DNA of 15,837 nucleotides from assembly GCA_964407495.1 (NCBI GenBank), contig CAYOVP010000043.1, forward strand, positions 1 through 15,837. The letters are read 5' to 3'. The stretch is from JAJRZX01 sp964407495 (GTDB lineage: Bacteria; Desulfobacterota; GWC2-55-46; JADFVP01). Positions 1-7,404 of this stretch are shown one piece after another. The notes under the pieces were generated by a model. It had not been told where the DNA came from. It saw only the letters and a list, made by a program, of their open reading frames with translations, and ran no database searches. Every line of letters starts with the position of its first letter. Within the stretch, counting starts at the first letter, position 1. The translations under genes and the position numbers were made by a program.

Positions 1-47
1 GGCGTAAGGGGGGAGATAAGTGGGTCCATAGGGGGCTGTGAGGGGAG

Positions 48-75
48 TTGAGGGGGCACGGCCCAGCCATATAAC
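48..75 (+). promoter_or_regulatory. possible sigma-70 promoter of the CsgG-like gene
   Basis: TTGAGG (48-53) and TATAAC (70-75) are separated by 16 nt. Transcription would start near 82, leaving a leader of about 40 nt before the ATG at 122. That leader holds a clear GAGGAGG ribosome binding site. The -35 box is embedded in a run of G, so the match could be chance. Confidence 0.35.
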
Positions 76-121
76 GAGTTCCGGCTGTTCAATAATCCCA
101 TTGTGAGGAGGTATTCACAAG

Positions 122-1051
122 ATGAGAAAGAAGTTTTCCATGAGGGTTTTCCTGTGCGTTCTCTCTGTTGCGCTCCTCTCCTTCGCCCTCAGCGTGCCGA
201 TCGCAGGGGCAAAGGGGCTCAAGAAGGTAGTTGCTGTCTCGCGCTTCGAGAACAAGACATCCTATGGCTCTGGCGGGGCCTGGGATATTGGCAATGGCAT
301 GGCCGACCAACTTACGGACGCACTCATGCAGAGCGGCCAGTTCGTGGTCCTCGAGCGCCAGACCCTCGGCGACGTAATCTCCGAGCAGGACCTTGCATCC
401 AGTGGCCGCGCCATGAAGTCGAAGAGCGCGCGCACGGGAAAGATAACGAGTGCCCAGATACTCATAAAGGGCGCTGTGACCGAGTACTCGCAGTCCAGCA
501 GCGGGAGCAATTCTGGGGTGTCCGTCATGGGGGTACATATCGGAGGCGGCAAGAGCGAGGCCCACGTGGGGCTTATCATACGCCTCATAGACACCACTAC
601 GAGCGAGGTCCTTGTCTCCAAGCGCGTGGAAGGCAAGGCCAAGTCCGGGAGTTTCGGCCTGGACGTGAACATAGGAGATGTGGGTTTTGGGACAGAGGGA
701 TTCAAGAAGACTCCCCTTGGAAAGGCCACGCAGATAGCCATCGACAACGCTGTCGAGGCCATTGCAGAGGGCCTGCGGAACATACCATACCAGGGCCGCG
801 TCATACTTGTGAAAGGAGATAACATCTATCTCAGCGCAGGAAAACGCACAGGGGCCTCAGTGGGTGACGTCTTCACCGTGTATTCCAGGGGCGAGGAACT
901 CATAGACCCTGATACAGGCGAGATGCTCGGAGCAGAAGAAGAAGAACTCGGCAAGGTCAAGATATACAGCGTAAAGGAGAAGTTCTCCAAGGCAAGGCCC
1001 ATAGGCAGGCTCGAGGGCGTGGAGAAGGGTAATATCATACGCGCCCAGTAG
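122..1051 (+). CDS. CsgG-family exported protein with FlgT-C-like C-terminal domain
   Basis: 309 aa, probably acting in the periplasm or at the outer membrane. Residues 1-30 form a type I signal peptide (basic start, hydrophobic core, cut near AGA-KG). Residues 34-220 resemble the CsgG/HfaB fold: VVAVSRFENKT, then GMADQLTDALMQSGQFVVLER, then the AQILIKGAVTEY strand. Residues 223-309 look like the C-terminal domain of the flagellar protein FlgT (GRVILVKGDNIYLSAG, GDVFTVYSRG, DPDTGEMLGAEEEELGKVKI). Unlike E. coli CsgG there is no lipobox cysteine, so it would be a soluble exported protein. No curli genes (csgA, B, E, F) are nearby, so a curli role should not be assumed. The ATG is chosen because GAGGAGG lies 9 nt upstream. 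Family assignment is by motif recall; the exact function is unknown. Confidence 0.85.
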   Translation: MRKKFSMRVFLCVLSVALLSFALSVPIAGAKGLKKVVAVSRFENKTSYGSGGAWDIGNGMADQLTDALMQSGQFVVLERQTLGDVISEQDLASSGRAMKSKSARTGKITSAQILIKGAVTEYSQSSSGSNSGVSVMGVHIGGGKSEAHVGLIIRLIDTTTSEVLVSKRVEGKAKSGSFGLDVNIGDVGFGTEGFKKTPLGKATQIAIDNAVEAIAEGLRNIPYQGRVILVKGDNIYLSAGKRTGASVGDVFTVYSRGEELIDPDTGEMLGAEEEELGKVKIYSVKEKFSKARPIGRLEGVEKGNIIRAQ

Positions 1052-1189
1052 GACGCAGGTCGCTGAACCACCTGGAGGAAAGACTGCTTTCCATAGTAAA
1101 AAAAAAGAGTAGGTTACCGCTGGTTACGGCTCTGACTCTGGCGCAGTTGCAGGCAGAGGCATAATAGGTATAAAAGAAAGGTACGAAAT

Positions 1190-1381
1190 ATGAAAAGGAT
1201 AATCGTTCTCCTCATATTCGTCCTCGGGCTCACGACTATCTATGGGTGCGAGACCATGAACAAGGGGGCAGAGAAGGTGGGCGAGGGGACAGGTAAGGTC
1301 CTCAATGTCCCGAACTCGGCCTCTGAGGGGGCCGCTGGGGCACTGCAGGGTAAACCCGAGTCCAACCCCTACAACAGGTAA
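1190..1381 (+). CDS. small lipoprotein, 63 aa
   Basis: 63 aa. A short hydrophobic leader (residues 4-19) ends in a lipobox-like I-Y-G-C with Cys20 as the predicted lipidated residue. The Y at the -2 position is unusual but tolerated. The mature part is only about 44 residues, rich in Gly, Ala and Glu (KGAEKVGEGTGKVLNVPNSA, then SEGAAGAL), and recalls small entericidin-like or other abundant small lipoproteins without a firm family match. An AAAGAAAGG Shine-Dalgarno-like stretch precedes the ATG. It lies 138 nt after the CsgG-like gene on the same strand and is followed by a probable terminator, so it may be the last gene of that transcript or have its own promoter. Function unknown; reality of the gene is supported by the leader, the lipobox and the ribosome binding site. 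Confidence 0.75.
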   Translation: MKRIIVLLIFVLGLTTIYGCETMNKGAEKVGEGTGKVLNVPNSASEGAAGALQGKPESNPYNR

Positions 1382-1452
1382 GGGGGGCTTGTCTGGTATG
1401 CCCTGGTGCGGCCATCTGGGCCAAAGGACTTGTTTATACAGAAAATGCCGGA

Positions 1453-1505
1453 GAGGGAAGATGGGGCCCTGGTCTCGGGTCTCCTCTTCCTTTGCTTACT
1501 TTTAT
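1453..1505 (+). terminator. probable rho-independent terminator after the small lipoprotein
   Basis: A 14-position stem pairs 1456-1469 (GGAAGATGGGGCCC) with 1477-1490 (GGGTCTCCTCTTCC), with one mismatch and two G-U pairs, around a 7-nt loop. Three further positions (1453-1455 with 1491-1493) can extend it using one A-T and two G-U pairs. A T-rich tail follows at 1491-1504. On the other strand no T tract follows, so it should act mainly on + strand transcripts. It lies 70-120 nt past the lipoprotein stop, within the 238-nt gap before the convergent gene. Nothing else was recognised in that gap. Confidence 0.6.
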
Positions 1506-1619
1506 GTGCAGTATCTCTACAATCCTTGGCTCCATGGCGCAGACCCCTCGAGGGCCAGGTGCGCCTGCCCCGGGGTTTGACCACTTTGTACGGAGGGGAT
1601 GAAAGGAGAGTATTCCACC

Positions 1620-2138
1620 CTACCTGAACCAGATCTCCCCGCCTGTTCCCGTCTTTCCGCCGCTCTCAAAGGGAGATTTGTCCACAAGGGGGACTGGCCT
1701 CGGCCTCTTGCCACGGTAGGTCTCGTACTTCTTCGTCTCTTCAAGAGACCTCAACTTGGCCTTCTTGATGTCCTTCAGGTCCCGCACCATTAGTTCGATA
1801 CTGCGCGCATCGTGGCTCTCCTTGAGGCCGTTGAAACTCTCTATCTGGGCCCTCAGGTATTTGTCCACGATGTCGTAGATCTTTTCGTAGCGTTCCTTTC
1901 CCGGCGTCTCCAGCATGCGGATGGTACGGAGCGTGGAGAGTGTGCCCTCCTTTCTCTTTCTCATCTCTTTTACCGTCTTATCGAGGACCTTGTCGCCTTC
2001 GAGGTCGCGCATCCTGTAGAGGGTCTCGTCAAAGAAGGAGTCGACGATGAACATGGCTGTCTTGACGCTCCCCATCTGCGCAAAGGCAGGGCCGGAGACA
2101 AGTACGAGTAGGCACAATAGGAGGGTTTTTCTGAGCAT
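1620..2138 (-). CDS. exported protein of unknown function, helical
   Basis: 172 aa; I do not recognise the family. Residues 1-20 are a classical signal peptide (MLRKTLLLCLLVLVSGPAFA, cut before Gln21). The mature protein is highly charged (many Lys, Arg, Glu, Asp) with heptad-like spacing at about residues 40-140, suggesting alpha-helices or coiled coil, and ends in a Gly/Pro-rich tail. There is no lipobox and no second membrane segment, so it is expected in the periplasm. The start is fixed by the signal peptide: the next Met (22) lies after it. There is no Shine-Dalgarno sequence. Instead a near-consensus promoter ends 6 nt before the ATG, so the message is predicted to be leaderless. It is divergent from polA and convergent with the lipoprotein gene. 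Confidence 0.75.
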   Translation of the reverse strand: MLRKTLLLCLLVLVSGPAFAQMGSVKTAMFIVDSFFDETLYRMRDLEGDKVLDKTVKEMRKRKEGTLSTLRTIRMLETPGKERYEKIYDIVDKYLRAQIESFNGLKESHDARSIELMVRDLKDIKKAKLRSLEETKKYETYRGKRPRPVPLVDKSPFESGGKTGTGGEIWFR

Positions 2139-2144
2139 GGTATG

Positions 2145-2173
2145 AGTATATAAGACGAAATAAGGGGTGTCAA
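2145..2173 (-). promoter_or_regulatory. strong sigma-70 promoter, predicted leaderless
   Basis: Read on the minus strand: TTGACA (2173-2168), 17 nt spacer, TATACT (2150-2145), then only CATACC before the ATG of the 172-aa exported protein. Both boxes are near consensus and the spacing is optimal. The usual start distance puts +1 on or within a base or two of the A of the ATG. The spacer contains CCCCTTAT, the complement of the ATAAGGGG octamer seen in other gaps. Confidence 0.75.
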
Positions 2174-2206
2174 CACAAAGGAACCATGCAGGCAGATAAT
2201 CAGTGA

Positions 2207-2235
2207 TTGTTAATCGCGCGGGGATATGGTAAAAA
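2207..2235 (+). promoter_or_regulatory. weak candidate promoter of polA
   Basis: TTGTTA (2207-2212), 17 nt, TAAAAA (2230-2235), then 7 nt to the chosen polA ATG. Each box matches consensus at four of six positions, so this is tentative. If used, polA would also have almost no leader, which would agree with the lack of a ribosome binding site there. Confidence 0.25.
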
Positions 2236-2242
2236 AACGGCC

Positions 2243-4888
2243 ATGACCGATAAAAAGAAGAGGCTCATAGTAATAGACGGGACATCCCTTGTTTACAGGG
2301 CCTTCCACGCAATACCCCAGACGCTCTCCACCTCCAGCGGTCTCCAGACCAACGCAGTATACGGTTTCACCCAGTCCATCACCAAGATAATACGCGACTA
2401 CTCGCCCGAGTACCTCGCAGTCTGTTTTGATATGCAGGGCCCCACCTTCCGCCACAGGGAGTACGAGGCCTACAAGGCCGAGAGGCCGGGCATGCCCGAT
2501 ACCCTCGCAGGACAACTCCCCTACATAAAAAAGGTTCTCACTGCCCTCAGGGTCCCGGTGCTCGAACGCGAGACCTTCGAGGCCGACGACATAATAGCAA
2601 CCATTGTTGCAAAGGCCGCAGTAGAGGCCCCTGGTCTCATGGTATCCATCATCTCAGGCGACAAGGACCTCTTTCAACTCGTTGACAAGGGGGCCGTGGT
2701 CCTCGACTATCTTACTGGAAAGGAATACGGCCCAGAGGAGGTCAGAGAAAAGTTCGGCGTGCCTGCGCACCTCCTTCGCGATCTCCTTGCGCTGGCGGGC
2801 GACAGTTCGGACAATATACCCGGCGTAAAGGGCGTTGGTGTAAAGACGGCCCGGAAACTCATAGAAAAGTACGGAAACCTTGATAATATCTACGAAAATC
2901 TCGATGATATAAGTGCCGTGAAACTCCGCGAAAAACTCGCCGGCCAGCGCGAGACAGCCTTCATGTCACGCTCACTCGCCACGCTCGAGTCCGAAGTGGA
3001 ACTGGATATAGAGATCCAGGACCTTCGCTACCCTGGCCCTGATTATGAGAAACTCGCAGAAGTGCTCAAGGAACTCGAGTTCGGGCGCATGCTCCGCGAG
3101 GTCATGGCCCGCGAGAACGGGGCCGAGAGCCCCAATGAGGGAGAGTACATCGTCGTACAAGACCCCGAGACTCTGGCAAGGGCCATGGAGGCCTTGAGAA
3201 AGGCAGGGAGGGTCTCCATAGCAATGGCCATGGGAGAGGGCAGGGGCCCTGGGCTCGAGGACATAGACGCAGTGGCCTTGGCAGAGGGACCAGAACGGGC
3301 CTGGTATCTACGCCTCGGTGGCAACTCCTCCAAGGCGGACTGGGCCTCCCAGGGCCTCGAGGAGATACTGGCTGACGAGGCCATTGTAAAATCCACGGAC
3401 TCCTCGAAGGCCCTCTTCAGGCACGCCCTCATGCGCGGCAAGAGGACCAGGGCCATGGGCATAGACACCACTATAGCCGCCTATCTACTCAACCCCTCGA
3501 AGCCTGACTACAGGGTCGAGACACTTGCCTTCGAGGTCTTAGGCCTAATGACCAAGGGAAGCGGGAGCAAGGATTTCAGTTCTCTTGATCTATGTAAAAA
3601 AGCCTGCATTATTCATAGATTGGCAGACGAGTATGATAATATGCTCAAGGAAAATGACCTTTACGGCCTCTACCTGGAGATGGAAGTGCCCGTCTCAGAG
3701 GTCCTCGCGGCCATGGAGATAGAGGGCATAGGCGTCGATGCAGGACTCCTCCGGGACTTTTCAAGCGAACTCGAGGCACGCCTTGCTGATATAAGCGCCT
3801 CTGTCTACAGCGCCGCAGGCGGCAGGTTCAATCTCAATTCTCCCAAGCAACTTGCCCAGATCCTCTTCGACCGCCTGGGCCTCAGACCCGTCAAGCGCAC
3901 GAAGACGGGTTTTTCCACCAACGAGGCTGTGCTCAGAAAACTCGCCGCAGTACACGAGGTGCCGGCCCTTGTACTGAGTTACCGTGAACTCTCGAAACTC
4001 AAGTCCACCTATGTGGAGGGCCTACTTGAACTCATAAACCCTCTGACCGGCCGCATACATACTACCTTCAACCAGACGGTCACGGCAACGGGAAGGCTCT
4101 CGAGCTCAAGGCCAAACCTCCAGAACATACCCCAGAAGGGCGCCCTTGCGGGACGCATACGCGAGGCCTTCGTGGCGCGCGAGGGCCATGCCTTTCTCTC
4201 TGCCGATTATTCACAGATTGAACTCCGCATAGTAGCGCACCTCTCGGGCGACCCTGCGCTTCTGAGCGCATTCACCTCTGGCGGGGACATTCACAGCAGA
4301 ACAGCCGCGGAACTCTTTGCCCAGGGTTCTGAGCCCGATGTGACGCCAGAGATGAGAAGGCGCGCAAAGGCCATAAATTTCGGGATCATCTACGGCATGG
4401 GCCCCTATGGACTTGCCCGCGAACTCGATATCACCATGGACGAGGCCAGGGACTACATAGAGAACTACTTTGCCCATTACTCCAAGGTGAGAGAATTCAT
4501 TGACCGCACCATAAGCGAGGCAGAGGAGCGGGGCTACACGCTCACGCTCTTTGGCAGGAGAAGGTTTGTCCCGGAACTCCGGAGCCCGGTGGAACAGGTG
4601 CGCGCCGCGGGCCGGCGCATGGCCATAAACACCCCTGTACAGGGTTCGAGCGCCGATATCATAAAGGCCGCCATGGTGAAACTCTACAGGGCCATGAACG
4701 AGGCAGGATATGCCTCGCGTATCATCCTCCAGATCCACGACGAACTCCTCGTGGAGACCCGTCTCGACGAACTTCAAGAAGTAGGCGGCCTCGTCCGAAG
4801 AGAGATGGAGGGCGTAGTGGACCTGTCTGTGCCCCTTGTCGTGAACCTCAAGCAGGGCCCCAACTGGAAGGAGGCCGAGGAGTTCTGA
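2243..4888 (+). CDS. polA: DNA polymerase I, proofreading site degenerate
   Basis: 881 aa from the ATG at 2243. An in-frame TTG at 2207 would add 12 unconserved residues and is less likely. The enzyme fills gaps and removes RNA primers in repair and lagging-strand synthesis. Residues about 8-290 are the 5' nuclease (VIDGTSLVYRAFHAIP; ISGDKDLFQLV; GDSSDNIPGVKGVGVKTA helix-hairpin-helix). Residues about 305-470 are the 3'-5' exonuclease fold, but the DxE metal-binding pair is replaced by A327-M-A329 (GCA 3221-3223, GCC 3227-3229), so proofreading should be absent, as in Taq and Bacillus enzymes. Residues about 490-881 are the polymerase: motif A DYSQIELRIVAHLSGD, motif B RRRAKAINFGIIYGMGPYG with the usual Phe, motif C QIHDELLVE with H832 and D833. 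Length is typical of the family. It appears to be transcribed alone, with a 196-nt gap to the next gene. Confidence 0.97.
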   Translation: MTDKKKRLIVIDGTSLVYRAFHAIPQTLSTSSGLQTNAVYGFTQSITKIIRDYSPEYLAVCFDMQGPTFRHREYEAYKAERPGMPDTLAGQLPYIKKVLTALRVPVLERETFEADDIIATIVAKAAVEAPGLMVSIISGDKDLFQLVDKGAVVLDYLTGKEYGPEEVREKFGVPAHLLRDLLALAGDSSDNIPGVKGVGVKTARKLIEKYGNLDNIYENLDDISAVKLREKLAGQRETAFMSRSLATLESEVELDIEIQDLRYPGPDYEKLAEVLKELEFGRMLREVMARENGAESPNEGEYIVVQDPETLARAMEALRKAGRVSIAMAMGEGRGPGLEDIDAVALAEGPERAWYLRLGGNSSKADWASQGLEEILADEAIVKSTDSSKALFRHALMRGKRTRAMGIDTTIAAYLLNPSKPDYRVETLAFEVLGLMTKGSGSKDFSSLDLCKKACIIHRLADEYDNMLKENDLYGLYLEMEVPVSEVLAAMEIEGIGVDAGLLRDFSSELEARLADISASVYSAAGGRFNLNSPKQLAQILFDRLGLRPVKRTKTGFSTNEAVLRKLAAVHEVPALVLSYRELSKLKSTYVEGLLELINPLTGRIHTTFNQTVTATGRLSSSRPNLQNIPQKGALAGRIREAFVAREGHAFLSADYSQIELRIVAHLSGDPALLSAFTSGGDIHSRTAAELFAQGSEPDVTPEMRRRAKAINFGIIYGMGPYGLARELDITMDEARDYIENYFAHYSKVREFIDRTISEAEERGYTLTLFGRRRFVPELRSPVEQVRAAGRRMAINTPVQGSSADIIKAAMVKLYRAMNEAGYASRIILQIHDELLVETRLDELQEVGGLVRREMEGVVDLSVPLVVNLKQGPNWKEAEEF

Positions 4889-4951
4889 GCCCCGTCGGGC
4901 ATCTGCCCACAAGGCCCTGCAGGCCAGCCCCCATGGAATGGATAATAGGGC

Positions 4952-4980
4952 TTGACCTTGGGGGCATAAGGGGATAAAAT
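4952..4980 (+). promoter_or_regulatory. sigma-70 promoter of the signalling cassette
   Basis: TTGACC (4952-4957), 17 nt spacer, TAAAAT (4975-4980). Start is predicted near 4987, giving a leader of about 98 nt before the ATG at 5085. The spacer contains ATAAGGGG (4966-4973). The leader is AT-rich at first (4987-5020), then has short inverted pieces (ACTCG and CGAGT 16 nt apart). No known riboswitch class was recognised in it. It is the only good promoter seen before the four + strand signalling genes. Confidence 0.6.
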
Positions 4981-5084
4981 CGAAGTGTAACAATTATAAA
5001 AAATATAACAATACTGACTCGTTATGCCTCTCATCACCGAGTGGGCCGGCTTCTACCCGCCAAGGGAGCGAGATAAGACAGACA

Positions 5085-5657
5085 ATGCCTGATACAGAGA
5101 GACCATACACCACGGGAGAAGTGGCCCACTTCTGCGATGTGACCATAAATGCCGTAAAAAAATGGATATCAGCGGGCAAACTGCCTGCCTTCAGGACTCC
5201 GGGCGGCCATTACCGGATAGAGCGCAAGGACTTCGAGGCCTTTGTAGAGAAGTACAGGCTCCACGTAAAGGACAAACTCCATAAAGGCGAGAAGAAGAAG
5301 ATACTGATCGTGGATGATGAACTGCCAGTGCTGGAGTTCATCAAGGGCGCCCTCGGCGCATCTCCCGATGAGTACGAGATAGAGACCTCGCGAGACGGTT
5401 TCGACGCCCTCATCAAGATAGGCTCCTTCCATCCCGGCCTCCTCATCCTCGATATCATGATGCCGCGGCTCGATGGCTTCGAGGTCTGCAGGCGCATCAA
5501 GGCAGACCCGGCCACCCGTGACATTCGTATCCTTGCCGTAACCGCCTATGGCCGCGACGAGATGGAAAAGATAAAGGAATGCGGCGCCGATGTCTGCCTT
5601 GCCAAGCCCTTGAAGATGAAAGATATCCTTCTCAGCGTAAACAGGCTCCTGGGATAA
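5085..5657 (+). CDS. HTH (MerR/excisionase-type) - receiver fusion response regulator
   Basis: 190 aa cytoplasmic response regulator with the DNA-binding part first, the reverse of the usual order. Residues 8-56 are a MerR/excisionase-like winged helix-turn-helix (YTTGEVAHFCDVTINAVKKW, wing RTPGGHYRI). Residues 57-71 are a charged linker. Residues 72-189 are a complete receiver: acidic pair D77/D78 (ILIVDDE), phosphorylated Asp D123 (LLILDIMMPRLDGFEV), Thr153 (AVTAYG), Lys174 (CLAKPL). All catalytic positions are present. It starts the cassette and is the only DNA-binding protein in it, so it is the likely transcriptional output of the kinase at 7401-9512; this pairing is inference from position. 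The ribosome binding site is weak (AAGACAG). Such HTH-receiver proteins are known from several Gram-negative groups, often of unknown target. Confidence 0.88.
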   Translation: MPDTERPYTTGEVAHFCDVTINAVKKWISAGKLPAFRTPGGHYRIERKDFEAFVEKYRLHVKDKLHKGEKKKILIVDDELPVLEFIKGALGASPDEYEIETSRDGFDALIKIGSFHPGLLILDIMMPRLDGFEVCRRIKADPATRDIRILAVTAYGRDEMEKIKECGADVCLAKPLKMKDILLSVNRLLG

Positions 5658-5706
5658 TCCAGGCGTTTCTCTTTGTTCCGTCTTTCCCTATTTTCCTTGA
5701 ACGCCC

Positions 5707-7404
5707 ATGCATAGAGAATCAAGAGCCAGATCGGGCACAGCCTATGTATTCCTCTCCTTCGTACTGGCGATAGTCCTCATCTCTGCCATCGAGTTCTTTC
5801 TCTTTTACCAGAAGTTCAGCAGTATAGAGACCCTCGAGGCCCTTCACAACCGTGTAAACCACATAAGCGCCGTTGTCTCCCGCCTCGGGAATACCCTGGA
5901 TATTGTCGTCGTTGGACAGCGCTTCGAGCAGACCACCATAAATATACTGAGAAATGACGTGGAGCGCATCGACGGCGACATACGCCACATGATCAGTACA
6001 TACAGCAAGAACAGGTTCGTCTCTGGCAACAAGATACTCGCCGACGAACTCAAGGGCGTGCCAGATGAGTGGCGCAAGGTGTACATGGACATGATGAAAC
6101 TCAGGGCGAACATGACGCCTGATGAGGTCATGCTCATACACAATGACGTGGACGTGGACGTACTTGTGCTCGACGAAAAACTCGAGATGGTCTCCTCTGG
6201 CATAAACGCCCTCCTGAAGAGGGTCTTTGGTGAGATAAAGATGCTCCTTCTCACAACCCTGGGGGCCTTTATCTTCCTCCTCACCATAGCGGCTGTCTTT
6301 CTGTACAGGCGTTTCATATCACCCATGTACAAACTCGAGTTGAATGCCCTCACCCTTGGAGAGGGCGGCGGAAGACAGAGGTTCGACTCTCATCTTCCCG
6401 GCATTGCAGGCCTTGTGGCCTCGGAGGTGAACGAGATACTCGATAGAAGGGACGAGGCCGTAGTCGGCCTTGAAGAGAAGACAAGAGGGCTGAAAAGGCG
6501 TATCGAGGACAAGGAGAGCGCCATTATGGCTCTCTCCGAGTTCTATCTCGAGGCAGGAAGTACCTTTGAGACCGAGGTGCTCTTCAGAGAAGCCCTCCTC
6601 AAGGTGCCATATCTTACGGGTGCTACCGGCGCCCTCGTATATCTTCGTGAGAACGACGCACTGGTCCTCAAGGCCGCGGCATGGTCAGAGGGGGAGGCCC
6701 CGGAGTTTCCTGCAACCCTCGAGGCCGATGCCCTTGGCAACGGTACCGGCGGCCTCACCGATGTTTCTCCTCTCCTCTTTCAGCGGCATGGCGAGGACCT
6801 GGCCGAGGGAGATATCAAGTGTATGAGGTCCTTTGCCATAAGCCCGGGTGAAGAGGGCGATTACGGCAGGCTCGTCCTTCTCTACGCCAGGGACCCCCGC
6901 GGCACCGGCGGCATGGAGGGCTACACAAGGGCCATTGCCTCGGCCATGGGAGCCTCCATAGCCTATGTGGAGAGACTTCGCGAAGAGCATGAGAAGAAGG
7001 AGAGGTATCTCGACCTCATCAACCAACTGCCCATGGGTATCGCGGTCTTTGGAAAGAGGGGTGAGTGCATAATGGCCAACCTTATGCTGAGGCGCATGCT
7101 CGGCGCGGCAGATGAATTCGATTTTATCGATAATTATACCTTCATCGAGGACGACGTCCTCAAGGCACAGGGCCTTGTCACCACTATAAACAAGGCCTAT
7201 GACGGTTTTATAACCGAGTTTATCATCAACTACGACCCCTATCTCGTCAAGCGCTATGGCTTCATGGGACAGGCGCGGGACCTCAAGGTCAGGGCCGTGC
7301 CCCTCTATGAGCCTGACGGCAATATCTCCAAGATAGCCCTTATCTACGAGGAGATCGCACTGGCAAGGAAAGAGGCCGCAGGGGCTGGCGGAAAGCATTC
7401 ATGA
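5707..7404 (+). CDS. membrane sensor protein with GAF-like and PAS-like regions, no kinase domain
   Basis: 565 aa. TM1 at about residues 13-34 and TM2 at about 179-200 bracket a periplasmic segment of about 145 residues rich in helix. After TM2 come a short HAMP-like linker and a coiled coil (about 240-275), a region resembling GAF (about 280-425, preceded by LSEFYLEAGS), and a PAS-like region (about 431-550, opening ERYLDLINQLPMGIAVFGKR). No HisKA, HATPase, GGDEF, EAL or methyl-accepting motif is present, so it senses but cannot signal alone. Its stop overlaps the start of the kinase gene (ATGA, 7401-7404), which strongly suggests a functional partnership. The ATG at 5707 is the first in frame and gives TM1 a short cytoplasmic N-terminus. 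No Shine-Dalgarno sequence precedes it, 49 nt after the HTH-receiver gene. Domain names are from pattern recall and less certain than the topology. Confidence 0.8.
   Translation: MHRESRARSGTAYVFLSFVLAIVLISAIEFFLFYQKFSSIETLEALHNRVNHISAVVSRLGNTLDIVVVGQRFEQTTINILRNDVERIDGDIRHMISTYSKNRFVSGNKILADELKGVPDEWRKVYMDMMKLRANMTPDEVMLIHNDVDVDVLVLDEKLEMVSSGINALLKRVFGEIKMLLLTTLGAFIFLLTIAAVFLYRRFISPMYKLELNALTLGEGGGRQRFDSHLPGIAGLVASEVNEILDRRDEAVVGLEEKTRGLKRRIEDKESAIMALSEFYLEAGSTFETEVLFREALLKVPYLTGATGALVYLRENDALVLKAAAWSEGEAPEFPATLEADALGNGTGGLTDVSPLLFQRHGEDLAEGDIKCMRSFAISPGEEGDYGRLVLLYARDPRGTGGMEGYTRAIASAMGASIAYVERLREEHEKKERYLDLINQLPMGIAVFGKRGECIMANLMLRRMLGAADEFDFIDNYTFIEDDVLKAQGLVTTINKAYDGFITEFIINYDPYLVKRYGFMGQARDLKVRAVPLYEPDGNISKIALIYEEIALARKEAAGAGGKHS

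Noticed and set aside
1066..1100. Hairpin GGAAAG-ACTG-CTTTCC after the CsgG-like gene as a terminator.
   Set aside because: On the plus strand it is followed by an A-run, not T. No gene ends here on the minus strand for which the T-run would serve.
2186..2206. Six-codon mini-ORF (MQADNQ, stop) just before the TTG at 2207, resembling a leader peptide for polA.
   Set aside because: The AAGGA before it is too close to the ATG, it lies beside the opposite-strand promoter, and no attenuator stems follow. A chance frame is more likely.
4889..4935. Small GC-rich inverted pieces after polA (GGGCATCTGCCC and GGCCCTGCAGGCC) as a terminator.
   Set aside because: The stems are short, the loops too small, and no T tract follows.
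4211..4993. Minus-strand open frame of 260 codons antisense to the 3' end of polA.
   Set aside because: It overlaps the polymerase palm motifs on the other strand and shows no recognisable domain.
5707..7404. Reading the kinase-less sensor as a frameshifted fragment of the following kinase.
   Set aside because: The two proteins each have their own pair of membrane segments and a complete domain order, and the ATGA overlap is a normal coupling junction.
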